A stretch of 64,000 nucleotides of DNA from Skeletonema tropicum (GCA_037178625.1 CM074133.1:558001-622000); one strand, 5' to 3'. Positions 32,494 through 42,364 are shown, numbered from the stretch's first letter. The notes: generated by a model not told the origin, from the letters alone. Numbers and translations are program-made.

Positions 32494-33458
32494 CTAGGCA
32501 CTAGTGCCAGTAGAGAAAGGTGAACTGATAAGTTTATAATGATTATCTATTGATGGCATTGTACAATAGGTACCTACTCTCTGCAATGGAGGAAGGAGGA
32601 AGGAAGAATAAACATAGTTCGGTGCAAAATGCTGTAACCAACACCTAACATTGCGTCACCAAGTTGATCATTTGAGACTGGACGAACTCTGCATTTCATT
32701 TTATGATGGCATTCCCCGCTCTCGAATAAGTACATATGTATGCACTACTTGTGCTTAACCTTCTCCGGCCCTTCAACATCGAGTACCAGCCCTGTCACAC
32801 ACTCGGGGACTCCAACCTCCCACCGTCCCAATTTGCCGTGCGCTGACATCACTATCGACCATTGCCCTGATCCTCCCTCTACCCCTGCCCTTGAAGACAT
32901 TTCATCATTCACAGCCAATGCTGAACGATGTCTACAAGCCGCAGAGAAGAGGAAGTTCACGACAATGACAATGGGAAGTAGTCCTGTCACCACCAATACA
33001 ATGTCAAGAGAAGACGTTCTTCGAACCCTCCACATAGACGCCAAACACCTCCAAATGTGGGCAATATGTCCCTACGGCGGCATGGGCCCAATGCTCCGCA
33101 GATTCCTTTTCGGTGACGATCCGATTCGATCACTCTCCTTCTCCGCCAACTGACGGGCCCCAAGCTGGAAAGATGTACCTCGACTCCCTCCAAAGTTCGG
33201 CCCCGCATGGATGGCATCCTCCCTCACACCTCCTTGTCCTCATCCAAACCAGCTGACCAGACATATTATGGTCATTCCTACACGGCACCCACCCCCAAAA
33301 TCCACTTCCTCCAGCAGTTTGGCCTTGCTTGCACCAAAGCCTTCGCGTTCCACATCCGTCGACCAATTCCTGCCCAGCAGACACCACAGGCGTCTTCGGG
33401 ACCAGCCCGAGCTCCTCCTGGTTTAAGTTCACCTTTCTCTACTGGCACTAGTGCCTAG
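32494..33458. mobile_element. 965-bp non-autonomous element with perfect 33-bp TIRs
   Basis: CTAGGCACTAGTGCCAGTAG opens the left repeat (32494-32526), and the right repeat (33426-33458) is its exact complement over 33 bp. A further GCTAC/GTAGC pair just outside may extend the repeat to about 41 bp. No transposase is encoded. The internal open frames are Pro/Ser/Thr-rich and overlap on both strands, so I do not call them genes. No clear target-site duplication is seen. Confidence 0.85.
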
Positions 33459-33494
33459 GGTGTAGCAACTCAAATAATCTATCTATCTATCTCT
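33459..33494. repeat. ATCT microsatellite
   Basis: A short run of about four ATCT units lies between the two TIR elements. Confidence 0.7.
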
Positions 33495-34977
33495 AGCTAG
33501 TCGGCGCGCCATTCGTCGCAGATCCAAAATCACACTTAGCGACGCAAAAAAGAGCTGTGCACCATGAGGCCTCCCATCCTACTCCCCTCATTACACAATT
33601 AAATGTCGACATTCCAAAGTAATGATGTAGCTACTAGACCATTTTTTGACGCTGAATTCAATGGTTCTATCGGCGGCTCGCCATATTCAGCGCAAAGAGA
33701 CGTTTGACCACCACAATAGCGGTGGTGATTTTCATCCCCTTCCGCCGCAGAGCACATGTAGCCAGTAGCACAAAGGCGTCGTTGCGGTCCATTAAACAGC
33801 AAAAAAGTTTGTAGCGGCGACCAATATTATATATATGGGTGGAATATGCGCTAATTAACCGGGTGTGGGTCTCATGCAACGCCTATCCAACATATCAAAT
33901 CTATGGAGTCGATTAAGAAAGATTTCCACAATTTATCTCCATCAATAGTGGTATATATCTGACACAAAACATGTTGAAACCACACCATGGATCATAGAGG
34001 TCTTGTCTACTATATGATAATCAAAGTTGATAAGCTGGACTGCTTCATATTACCACAGTGACTACTGCAACTCTCGGTTTCCTGGAATACTACTGATTGT
34101 GGGTTATGAGAAGCCCACCAGCAGTCGCCAACACGAGTGTTGTGGCATGATATTGACGTCTCTTCCATGTACAATTGGGAACCTTTCGCCTCATTAAATC
34201 AACAGCCATCTATTGTGCGCCTTATGCTGTGGTTGGGAACAAACGTTATAACTGTTATCAGTGGCTTTCCTACAAAGTCTCATGAAATGAGAGGCCGAAT
34301 GATGAATGATCGACATAAAAATCCATAATGGCGTAGATGTTGCGTGTAAATAATAAATCCGAGTAAACTGAACAAGTATCATAGCATATAGAAGGAGTTA
34401 TTATATACTACTTATTATGTTGTCTAAGTTACATAAAATGAGCATCTTATGACATGCCCGGTATGTGCAGACATTCATGTGTGTGTGCGTCACCCGCAAT
34501 TATCATTAAAACTACTTTGAATTGGACGCGGCAGCTTACATAATTGGAATCAGCGTGAAAAATTGGGTTACGGATTGTCTTCTTAGTGTTGATGGAGGGT
34601 GCATGGGATAGATAATGCTATGGTTTGCCTTCGGATTCATAATGTCAGATGCACTTTTTCAAGATTTTTTAAGTGTTTGTGCGTGATTAAAGCAAATATC
34701 GCAGCAGTTGAACGGAGCACCAGCAACAAACGTTGAAGATGTATTCCAAACGATATAAGTAGAAAGTTATTAGTCTTTCAGCTTAAAGCATCGGCATATT
34801 ATTGGCCAATATTGGCGTAGTAATGCCAGATTTTCTGCGTCGCAACAAGATTTGGCTGGGTGTTGGGGTGAAAAATACCTGTTTCTATCCAACATGACGC
34901 TTTTTGTGTTCGATATCGGCTTTTCTATCCGTGCGACGCCGCATCGTCGCATGCGACGAATGACGCGCCGACTAGCT
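33495..34977. mobile_element. 1.48-kb non-autonomous TIR element with GCGACG subterminal motifs
   Basis: The left end AGCTAGTCGGCGCGCCATTC... (33495-33520) and the right end (34952-34977) are inverted copies over 26 bp with one mismatch. GCGACG/CGTCGC hexamers cluster near both ends, which may be transposase-binding sites. No transposase gene is present. It lies about 240 bp upstream of the SDR start and may have altered that promoter. Confidence 0.8.
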
Positions 34978-35218
34978 CTATATAGAGAGAGAGGAGTAAG
35001 TACTTATAAGTAGGTAGGTATCTGGTTCAAGAGAGAGCGCGCGAGGTACCTCTTTAATTGAGTGACGCTGCGACATTGTGAGGTCACGCGATTTTGACAG
35101 ATCAGCTGCTTGCTTTCATCACATCGTCGTCATTCACGCCCGCACGTCGTCATCACACAGCCAGAACACAAATTTATATTCTTTCTACCACTCTATCTAT
35201 ATCTCTCCAAAATATACT
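34978..35218. promoter_or_regulatory. Putative promoter/5' leader of the SDR gene
   Basis: About 240 bp between the TIR element and the SDR start. It contains a TATATAGAGAGAGAG stretch at 34979 and pyrimidine-rich sequence before the ATG. The exact transcription start is not visible. Confidence 0.35.
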
Positions 35219-36307
35219 ATGCCCGGCCTAACAACCGCCGTCGGCGGAGCAACCATCCTCCTCAGCGCCAGCACCCTCCTCTTCCGCCGCCGCATCTCAC
35301 GAAACTGGATATCCGTCAACCCAACACTCACCAAAACTCTCCAACGTAACGAAGCAATAATCATCACGGGGGGCAATTGCGGTTTGGGATTTGAAACCGC
35401 CAAAGATCTAGCGAGTCGTATTGGCAATGGTAAAATTATATTGGCCTGTCGTAATTATGACAATGGGGAGAGTGCTGCATCAATGATTCGAGAGAGTAGT
35501 GGAAATGTGAATGTGGAATGTATGAGGTTGGATTTGGCATCATCGGATTCGATACGTCAATTTGCGTCGGATTTAACCAAACGGAATGAAGATAGTGAAG
35601 AGCAGTTGGATATTTCGGCATTGATATGTAATGCAGGTGTATGGGTGCCCATGGAGCAGAAACGAAAGACGAACGAAGGTTATGAGATTCATTTTGGTGT
35701 GAATCACCTTGGTCACTTTTCTCTCGTTCAATCACTCCTACCCATCATGAAGAAGTCAAAGTTGGAAGATAAGAGAGTTGTATTTGTGTCATCGAGTTTA
35801 TTAAAGTCGGGTAAGATTGATATGCAGAAACGAGATTTTATATATGATGGACGAAGCAGTGATGAGGAGGTGGAGACGAGTGATGAAACGAAGAAGAATA
35901 AAAAGAGGAAGTCATTTGCACCTACAGGGTACTGTGATTCCAAGTTGATGAATGCGTTGACATGTCGACAACTTGCATTGGAGTTACAAAATCAAAATCA
36001 ACAACAAACCGGCAGCAATACTATTACCACCTATGCTGTTTGCCCCGGATTCTGCAAATCAGATTTAGGGCGATCTGTAAAAACTCCATTTTATGTGAAG
36101 GGCATAATGCGATTGTTTCAACGTACTTCCGCGCAGGGAGCTCAAAATATTGTTCATGTGACCATGGAAGATAGAGAGAAGTTGGTCAGTGGAGCATTGT
36201 ATCAAGATGGAAAGATTGAGGATGGCACAACTTCAGTTTTGGAGGATGTAGGGATGGATGCACAGAAAGAGTTGTGGGATTTGTCAAAAGAGTTGTCTGA
36301 GAAATAA
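35219..36307 (+). CDS. Short-chain dehydrogenase/reductase, retinol-dehydrogenase-like
   Basis: 362 residues from the ATG at 35219 (MPGLTTAVGG); the frame is open further upstream, but this ATG precedes a hydrophobic N-terminal anchor (about 7-23) typical of membrane-attached SDRs. The NAD(P)-binding TGGNCGLG lies at about 46-53, LDLAS and CNAG follow, and the catalytic Y-x-x-x-K is GYCDSK at about 237-242. The downstream VCPGF segment fits the family. It should reduce or oxidise a lipophilic alcohol or ketone at a membrane; the substrate is unknown. It is convergent with the acireductone dioxygenase gene, with 163 bp between stops. Its 3' 199 coding bases are duplicated at 42809. Confidence 0.88.
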   Translation: MPGLTTAVGGATILLSASTLLFRRRISRNWISVNPTLTKTLQRNEAIIITGGNCGLGFETAKDLASRIGNGKIILACRNYDNGESAASMIRESSGNVNVECMRLDLASSDSIRQFASDLTKRNEDSEEQLDISALICNAGVWVPMEQKRKTNEGYEIHFGVNHLGHFSLVQSLLPIMKKSKLEDKRVVFVSSSLLKSGKIDMQKRDFIYDGRSSDEEVETSDETKKNKKRKSFAPTGYCDSKLMNALTCRQLALELQNQNQQQTGSNTITTYAVCPGFCKSDLGRSVKTPFYVKGIMRLFQRTSAQGAQNIVHVTMEDREKLVSGALYQDGKIEDGTTSVLEDVGMDAQKELWDLSKELSEK

Positions 36308-37622
36308 TAAGCAGAGTTGTAATGTAATCAATTGTAGTAACATCCTAATAACAAATAATAATGCTTAATAGCGTCAATATTAGGTGATGTCAAGGTGTTT
36401 GTGTCACTTAAGAAATGCAATATCATGATCTTCTCCCCCCACGCCAATAATCACTCCCACCCCAACTTGTTTAATCCTCAGTCTTCTTCTCCTCCAAAAA
36501 TTCCTGCACATACTTCTTCCTACTCTCATGTTCCTCACAAGGACGATTAAACGGAGTCCAAACCGGCTGCCCCACAAACAACCTCATGGCATGAATACAA
36601 TCATCCTCATCCACAGTAAACCTATGATAAATCCCCTCTGGCAACGTCATCAAATCCCCCGCCTTGATATGGATACGTACCCACTCATCTTTTTTGTTGC
36701 GTACGTCAAAGAAGCCAGATCCTCCAAGGATATAACGGATTTCTTCCGCGTCGTGAATGTGTTCTTCGAAGAAGGCTTTAACTTTGTCTTCGTAGGAGGG
36801 GAGTTTGTCCGGGTGGACTGTGATGATGTCAGCGTAGGAGTAGCCACGATCGTCACGGATTTGGGATAGCTTGGGATCGACAGCGTCCTTGGGATCCCAT
36901 GGGACGGAGATGACTGGATATTCGTAGGCGGAGGCGTCCAACTTCCAGTAGCTGTTGGATGGGGATGAGAAATAATTGATATTAATAATTTGAAATCTTT
37001 TATATAACAGATGTTATTGACGGTGTGCGGATATGGATATGCAATAAGAGAACTCAATCGCTTCTCTCTACACGCTTCCAGCTGTTTGATTTGTCATGAA
37101 TCAATACTGTAATTTCAGGCAGAAAAGATTATACATGCAGCAATAAACTCACTTGATACCAATATCCTTCAACTCAGCAACAGTCACCGGCACATTCGGC
37201 TCCCTCATATTTTTCGCCTTTTGATTTTCACAATCACCGTCGGGCATGAGCCACGCCGCTGGCCATTCGCTATCAGGTGCTTGTTCTACCATTGTCTTTT
37301 GCTTCTTGGGGGAGGGTGCTGGTGCTGCTGTTTCGTCGGCTTTGTTTTCTGCGGCCATTGTTTTCAATGCAATGATTATTTATGCGATAGTGATAGGGTT
37401 CCCGGTGGTGATAGTTATGAGAACGCCGTTCATTCTTCATTCTTGGTTGGAAAAAATCTATTTTATGTACCAGGATTTTTGAGATAAGAACACATCTTGA
37501 CAAAAGACGCGTACGGTATCTGATCTGTCCTTCGGCATACTGTGTATTTCACCATTGCAAGTTGGCTTGCCCTTGCATGGCATGTGTGGAGGGGTCTCAT
37601 CCTCATAGCTGCTCCAGCAGAC
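36109..37622. repeat. 1.51-kb tandem duplication, left copy (SDR tail plus ARD gene)
   Basis: It matches 42809-44322 with only a handful of differences. The left copy ends exactly where the Penelope-like element starts (37623), and the right copy begins exactly where it ends (42808). Confidence 0.95.
36471..37367 (-). CDS. Acireductone dioxygenase, copy 1 (two exons)
   Basis: Exons are 37153-37367 and 36471-36951 with a 201-nt intron (GTGAGT...CAACAG); the joined 696 nt give 231 residues. The cupin core is clear: [16 protein letters not shown] holds H-x-H-x4-E, and the fourth metal ligand is in [18 protein letters not shown] and [13 protein letters not shown] are family signatures. The enzyme oxidises acireductone in methionine salvage in the cytosol or nucleus; whether iron or nickel is bound cannot be read from sequence. 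The first 40 residues are a low-complexity extension. It is identical or nearly so to copy 2; its upstream region is cut off 255 bp from the ATG by the retroelement. Confidence 0.93.
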
Positions 37623-38042
37623 GTTTAATAAATGTAGGGGTGAAAATACTTAATCTTATACCGTTATGATGGGACAAGATCTAACTATAAAACTCGAATT
37701 CAATGCAATTCGCTGAGAGCTCAAGCTTGTGGGATCGAAGCTTTCGTCCTGTACAGACTCATCAGGAGATCAGCGCTGAAGGCGGGGCTGTGGCGAATTG
37801 CGATGTGCGACGTGTAAACGACTTACGCACTAGCATTCGAGCAATCTTAGCCTCACACCTCGGTTGTTTATTTCAGTTGGGTCAGTCTTTCCCAACGGCT
37901 TCCAAATTGATCTTTGTAGATCATTTGTCGCATCTGTGATTGGATGTGACAGGTACTGGTAGAGTCGATTCGGATGCCATCGTCATCATTACCAGAAAGA
38001 TAGTATTTCCACTCCAACGCGAAAAAGAAGGCAGCGCAGCTG
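37623..38042 (-). repeat. 3' terminal repeat (pLTR) of the Penelope-like element
   Basis: It is identical by eye to 42389-42808 at an offset of 4766. It contains the second hammerhead copy and ends (minus strand) in CATTTATTAAAC next to the duplicated host sequence. Confidence 0.93.
37711..37775 (-). ncRNA. Type I hammerhead ribozyme, 3' repeat copy
   Basis: On the minus strand the catalytic core CTGATGA ... GAAA is present. Stem I pairs CGCTGA-x-CTC with GAG-x3-TCAGCG, stem II is GTCT/GGAC, and stem III is GCTT/AAGC. The last A of GAAA pairs with the next U, leaving a CUU cleavage triplet; the cut would fall between 37723 and 37722. Hammerheads in Penelope-like terminal repeats are established in other eukaryotes. 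Cleavage activity itself is not shown. Confidence 0.88.
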
Positions 38043-38065
38043 TCTTCTTCGCGTTGGAGTGGAAA
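37997..38065. repeat. 25-bp-stem hairpin at internal/3' repeat junction
   Basis: TATTTCCACTCCAACGCGAA and its complement face each other across a GC-rich loop (AGGCAGCGCAGCTG), with a further short stem inside. One arm is inside the repeat and the other is in unique internal DNA, so only this end has the full hairpin. Confidence 0.85.
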
Positions 38066-38106
38066 TAAAAGGGGGTTACTTGCATCGGCCTGATCTAGGT
38101 AGGTCA

Positions 38107-40242
38107 TTACTTTTTCAAGTAGCTCGATACGTTCACCCCCGGTCTCTTTCCGATGTCTCGATACGATAAAAAGTTTCCAAGATTTGGAGCCCGATGGTTG
38201 CAGATCATCAAGCGGTCAATAGGGATCTTGGATTGGTCAAGGTTCTCCAGTTCATTCAACGGTGGCTTTCCAGCGGGTTCCAGGATGGTCTCCTTGAACA
38301 GTTTCTGGATTGTAGAGGCAGACGGATCATCAGGGTGAAAGACTCTGTGTAGCCGAACACACCGTGACAGTGAGTCATTTCGGTTCTGGATGATTTCTTG
38401 TCGCTCTTCGTCGCTACGTTGAAGGTATTTCCTTGCGTTCTTGGCTGCCTTCTTGATGAGGGGGACGATGTCCGTCCTGTTATAGCCACGGTCTTCAAGG
38501 CGGTGGAGAAAGTTCAGAGTATGAGTCTTGATTCTATCCGGGTCAGAGCACAAAGTAAGAATGCGTAGCATTTGTCCTGTGATAAGTCCATTGATTCCAC
38601 CCGGGGCATGGGCAGAATGGGGAGGGATGTAGAGATACAAAGCCATTGGCTTTTCGTAGAGATCCGTCAATAGCCTATCTCCTTCTATCCTTACAACGAG
38701 ATCCATGAATTCAACTTGAGACGACCGAGGGACGAATTCCCACGGGAGTCCATGAAATTTATTCATATCCTCTTGGAAGTTTCTCCAGTTTTGATCATCG
38801 GTGATATAGTCGGGATGTGGAATCCATATTCCAAGCACATCATCGATGAATCTCAACCAGAAAATGATAGATCCTTTCCACTTGTTCATCAGGAAGTCTT
38901 CGTGAATGGCAAAAAAGATGATCGCTAAGCTTGGAGCTGGGCAGATGCCCATTGCGACACCTTTCTTTTGTACTGCAAAGATGTCACCGAACTTGATGAT
39001 GTTGGATCTGAGCACAATACCGATTGCCTCGATTAGGCAGTCAGCATTGTAATCAAATCTGTCCATTGTCGATGGTCTTCGTAGGTACTCGGATAGAACT
39101 TCTAGGACGGCCTTGCTGCACATGTTTGTATACATAGCAGTAGCATCGGTGGTGAACAACCGTGCGTTGGGGGGCAGTCGGACTTCATCCAAGCGTCGTT
39201 TGAGGACGTTGGAATCCCTGAAAAAGCTACTCTGTGCTTGTGCTATAGGTCTCAGACATGCATCGACATACTTTCCAAGGGCCTCAGCAATGGAGCCGCA
39301 TGTGGAACATACGGGTCTCGTCTTGATGGGATCCTTGTGGAGTTTGTAGAGAAGATAGAAGTACGCATTCGGTGAAGTAGCGTGCGCCTTATGCGTCATT
39401 TCCTTGATGTATGTTACCTCTTTATCCAATAGAGCCCCTGCGTTTGGACGTCTAACCCCTCTCCTGCGTTCAGATATGGTCATTGGTTGGAATTGCTCCA
39501 CCCAGTGATCAATGTCTCTGACAATTTGAGCAGTCATAGCGGCGGCTTCCTCACGTGTGATGATATCATAGTTGGTGTCATCCTCCAGGTGTGCGAGAGC
39601 ATCAGCGATGTACCGGTGGATTTCGACGGCTACCGGTCCAAGGCCTTTGTCAGCCATGGCAATAATGATGGATGGGTCGGTTCTGAGAATTCTGAGGATT
39701 TTTAGTTCAAAGGGCCGTAAGTTTGGGCGTGCCTCTCTTTTGGAATAGAGCTTTTCAATCTCATCAAAGAAACACATGACACGATGTGTAATCTCGTCTG
39801 GGATTTCAGATTCCTTTGGTGTCCATTCCGATGGAAGTTTCACCTTAGGTATCATTTGGGCAGCCTTGTCTTCACTTTCCTCATCGCTGTCATCCCCCCA
39901 GAATGTAGCACGGTACAGATCACGTCTAAAACGGAAAAGATTTTCGTTCATATCCTTGGCTGTCGTGGTGAAGCGGGGAGTAGGGACGAATTTTTGGCCG
40001 AGGCCAAGCAAAACGTTGGCTCCGGGAGGAGCCTTGCCATTTGAGAGATCATGGAATGCGAGATTGGTGACATTCGAGAGATAAAGACCAGTGGGGGTGT
40101 TCCCCAAGATATTAATGGCATTTTCAAGGGAAGAAACGTCGGGATTAATAGCGCAGTTATACTTGCCAAGTATTCTTGCCTCTATCCTCCTTATCGAGTC
40201 CTTGGAATCCTTTACTTGCCTCCGTTCTTCTTCTGAAATTGC
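38107..40242 (-). CDS. Penelope-like reverse transcriptase, reached by -1 frameshift
   Basis: The frame is open from 40242 to the stop at 38107 (711 residues after the shift). It has no ATG in its first 100 or so codons; it overlaps the end of the basic ORF in the -1 frame. RT features: ADKGLGPVAVE, YLLYKLHKDPIKTRPV, motif A FTTDATAMYTNM, motif B KKGVAMGICPAPS and motif C WLRFIDDVLG (about residue 465). A Cys/His/Arg segment near the end (LMICNHRAPNL) is where Penelope proteins usually lead into a GIY-YIG endonuclease, but here the protein stops within about 25 residues. It should copy RNA in the nucleus or at chromosome ends; the priming mode is inferred. Confidence 0.88.
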   Translation of the reverse strand, partial: AISEEERRQVKDSKDSIRRIEARILGKYNCAINPDVSSLENAINILGNTPTGLYLSNVTNLAFHDLSNGKAPPGANVLLGLGQKFVPTPRFTTTAKDMNENLFRFRRDLYRATFWGDDSDEESEDKAAQMIPKVKLPSEWTPKESEIPDEITHRVMCFFDEIEKLYSKREARPNLRPFELKILRILRTDPSIIIAMADKGLGPVAVEIHRYIADALAHLEDDTNYDIITREEAAAMTAQIVRDIDHWVEQFQPMTISERRRGVRRPNAGALLDKEVTYIKEMTHKAHATSPNAYFYLLYKLHKDPIKTRPVCSTCGSIAEALGKYVDACLRPIAQAQSSFFRDSNVLKRRLDEVRLPPNARLFTTDATAMYTNMCSKAVLEVLSEYLRRPSTMDRFDYNADCLIEAIGIVLRSNIIKFGDIFAVQKKGVAMGICPAPSLAIIFFAIHEDFLMNKWKGSIIFWLRFIDDVLGIWIPHPDYITDDQNWRNFQEDMNKFHGLPWEFVPRSSQVEFMDLVVRIEGDRLLTDLYEKPMALYLYIPPHSAHAPGGINGLITGQMLRILTLCSDPDRIKTHTLNFLHRLEDRGYNRTDIVPLIKKAAKNARKYLQRSDEERQEIIQNRNDSLSRCVRLHRVFHPDDPSASTIQKLFKETILEPAGKPPLNELENLDQSKIPIDRLMICNHRAPNLGNFLSYRDIGKRPGVNVSSYLKK

Positions 40243-40595
40243 TTTTTTGACTTTCTTCCGCGTTGCTGCGAAGGCGTAGTCGGTGTTGGCTCGTCTCCGT
40301 TCTGCTTTCCATTCTTCTTTTTCTTCACGTCTCGATTTCCTTTTCCGTTCTTGTCCGTTTTCTGATTCTTCTTTTGAGTCACAGAGGGAGCAATCTCTGG
40401 ATGACTGTTGGAGTTTTTTGACTTCTTATTCTTCTTCCTCTTCTTCTTCCGTTGTTGTTCTGACTTCGCAGGAGCAGCGTCAACATCGTCTTCAGAATTG
40501 TCTTCAGAATTGTCAGGCACACGCTCGTGTTCTAGTTGCTTCCTTTTCTTTGCCTTCTTGCGTAGCAAGTTTCTCTTCTGAGATCTCGACAGCAT
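40212..40595 (-). CDS. Lys-rich basic ORF of the Penelope-like element
   Basis: 127 residues from ATG 40595 (MLSRSQKRNLLRKKAKKRKQ), strongly basic, with Lys/Asn/Ser-rich repeats and no domain I recognise. It overlaps the preceding ORF by 83 bp in another frame. A nucleic-acid-binding or nuclear-targeting role for the RT, as its N-terminal extension after frameshifting, is the natural guess. Confidence 0.6.
   Translation of the reverse strand: MLSRSQKRNLLRKKAKKRKQLEHERVPDNSEDNSEDDVDAAPAKSEQQRKKKRKKNKKSKNSNSHPEIAPSVTQKKNQKTDKNGKGNRDVKKKKNGKQNGDEPTPTTPSQQRGRKSKKQFQKKNGGK
40242..40248 (-). promoter_or_regulatory. Putative -1 ribosomal frameshift site A_AAA_AAG
   Basis: The heptamer is in exact zero-frame register within codons TCA AAA AAG of the basic ORF, 28 nt before its stop. 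Slipping back one base places ribosomes in the RT frame with no stop before 38107. I see no strong stem or pseudoknot 5-10 nt downstream, which weakens but does not exclude the call. Confidence 0.6.
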
Positions 40596-41394
40596 GAACT
40601 TGCCTCTGCACGTTCTTTATGTCCTTCTTCACCGGTTCGAGTTGCTTCTGAATTACTCCATTCAGGACTGGAGGAGTAACCTTCTTATCTTTCAGAACCA
40701 GGTCAAGAGCTTCTTCTGTCTTCTGGGCGTATTTTGATTCGATAAACGATTCAACTAGAGCAGCACTATTCTTCAACGTTTTTGCGGTTCGACTATAAGC
40801 CAAGAAAGGCTCATTGATCAGACCGTCGTATGCGTCGGAGATACTATTCACAATTTCTTCCAATGTAGAATCCTCAATATCGGAGAGTGGGTCCTTCATC
40901 GGGCTGGCTTCATTAACATTCTCCCTTCCTGTAACCTCAACTGGCTCTCCCGTGACAGTAGCCGTAGATTCTCCCGTAGGGTTGGGGGGAGGGTGTACTG
41001 CGTCTGGGGTCTTCTGAGCATCAGGAGTGTCGGGTGTTTCCTCAATCCGATTGACAGCTGCGTTGTTGGATGTTGCGGTGGACGTCGTCGCGGTGGATGA
41101 TTCGGTGGAAGATTCGGTGGAAGTTTCGGCGGAATTTGCTGTCAATGTGAGAGTACTTTCTCCGTTGTTAGGTTGGGATGATGTTGAAGTTGCTCCATCT
41201 TGTGTAGTAGCAGTAGCAGTAGTAGTAGTAGTGTTGCGTGGCTGTTCACTCACAGATTTGACCAATATTCCTCTGTGAGTGTACGACGTGGCCGATGCTG
41301 TACCATCCTTATCATCTTCTTCCAAAACAAGGTTGTTAAGGAGCTTATTGAAGTGCGCTTTCAAACTGCCATAGTAATTTTTGGCATTTACCAT
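40513..41394 (-). CDS. Thr/Ser-rich ORF of the Penelope-like element
   Basis: 293 residues from ATG 41394 (MVNAKNYYGSLKAHF). A short ordered N-terminus is followed by a long Thr/Ser/Ala/Pro-rich region, and a charged helical C-terminal third (KTEEALDLVLKDKK, EPVKKDIKNVQ). No domain is recognised. Its ATG sits one base after the stop of the upstream ORF (TGA-A-ATG), which suggests termination-reinitiation. Confidence 0.7.
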   Translation of the reverse strand: MVNAKNYYGSLKAHFNKLLNNLVLEEDDKDGTASATSYTHRGILVKSVSEQPRNTTTTTATATTQDGATSTSSQPNNGESTLTLTANSAETSTESSTESSTATTSTATSNNAAVNRIEETPDTPDAQKTPDAVHPPPNPTGESTATVTGEPVEVTGRENVNEASPMKDPLSDIEDSTLEEIVNSISDAYDGLINEPFLAYSRTAKTLKNSAALVESFIESKYAQKTEEALDLVLKDKKVTPPVLNGVIQKQLEPVKKDIKNVQRQVHAVEISEEKLATQEGKEKEATRTRACA

Positions 41395-41395
41395 T

Positions 41396-42364
41396 TCAGT
41401 TTTCTGGTTGCGGAGTTGAAACGTAAAGTTTGTACTTTTGGATAGGGAGGTTTGATCCGGCGCCAGTAAAAGTAACTTGGAAATTCGATGCTAGTTGCTT
41501 TCGGACAGAGTCCAAATTCTCTGAGGGAGGATTATTCATGGTGCTAACGTCGGTCATAGTACCGATGTCGGTAGTAGTAACGTTGGCACCATTTTCAGCA
41601 GACTGAGTTCCCGCACCATAGGTGTTGGGCATCTCCAGTTGCTTGTATCCATCGATGTAGGAGCTAACAAAATTCGGATGACTCAGAAGTGTACATCCAC
41701 ACTCGGTGATCTCCTGCAAAGCCAAAAAGGCTTGTCCCCAGTGGCATCCAAACATTCCGGGCCATTTGTTGATGTTGGCTTGGATTGTTTTCAGCAGCAC
41801 TTGAATAACCAATTTTCGGTCAGGTTTGACTTTGTCCCCCATCTGTAACCCCAATTTAATGACGCTAGAGGTGAGGGTCATCATCAGCTTCCACGCCAGG
41901 GTGATGGTGTGGTTCTGCTTGTCATCCCTGTCCAAAGCTTCCAATGCAAGGGCGGCTTCTTTTTGTTTTTCCTTGCACTGTTCAACGACTTTATTGAGAC
42001 TGGCTTCCACACGTTTATATCCCACGGTGTGGATTACTCGCTTCGAAGGCTGGAGATTGCTTTTCCATTTAGCATAGGAAGGCAAGTAGGTTGGGTCGTT
42101 GGCGTGTCCGATGTATGTGGCGTCGGCAGTCATCCAATCATGATGGGATTTCCAGACGTTCATCACTTCGGTTTGCACGGCTTTTTGCATATCGTTCGGT
42201 AGGTATTTGATACACTGCTCCACCACTTTGATGGCCTTGTCGGTGGGGCTAAGGGTGCTCTTCCCCGGGTGGTTCTTATGAAAAAGGAGGGAGTTCTCTT
42301 TCGGTTTGAAGGCTGAGGGGTCGGACCCCGCGGTGGCGTTGTTATCATTACCTTTCGTTACCAT
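41396..42364 (-). CDS. First ORF of the Penelope-like element, unknown function
   Basis: 322 residues from the first ATG at 42364 (MVTKGNDNNATAG). Mostly helical, with conserved-looking aromatic and Cys positions (MNVWKSHHDWMTADATYIG, KWPGMFGCHWGQAF, ECGCTLLSHPNF). No capsid-like or zinc-knuckle motif I can name. It starts 25 nt after the 5' terminal repeat ends and about 112 nt after the hammerhead. It may be a structural or RNA-binding ORF1-type protein. Confidence 0.7.
   Translation of the reverse strand: MVTKGNDNNATAGSDPSAFKPKENSLLFHKNHPGKSTLSPTDKAIKVVEQCIKYLPNDMQKAVQTEVMNVWKSHHDWMTADATYIGHANDPTYLPSYAKWKSNLQPSKRVIHTVGYKRVEASLNKVVEQCKEKQKEAALALEALDRDDKQNHTITLAWKLMMTLTSSVIKLGLQMGDKVKPDRKLVIQVLLKTIQANINKWPGMFGCHWGQAFLALQEITECGCTLLSHPNFVSSYIDGYKQLEMPNTYGAGTQSAENGANVTTTDIGTMTDVSTMNNPPSENLDSVRKQLASNFQVTFTGAGSNLPIQKYKLYVSTPQPEN

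Noticed and set aside
32740..33153. Pro/Ser/Thr-rich 137-codon frame inside the 965-bp TIR element
   Set aside because: It overlaps equally long frames on the other strand and has no domain; composition bias of the element explains it.
37703..37939. 78-codon frame in each terminal repeat of the retroelement
   Set aside because: It is on the strand opposite to the element's genes, overlaps the hammerhead ribozyme and has no recognisable domain.
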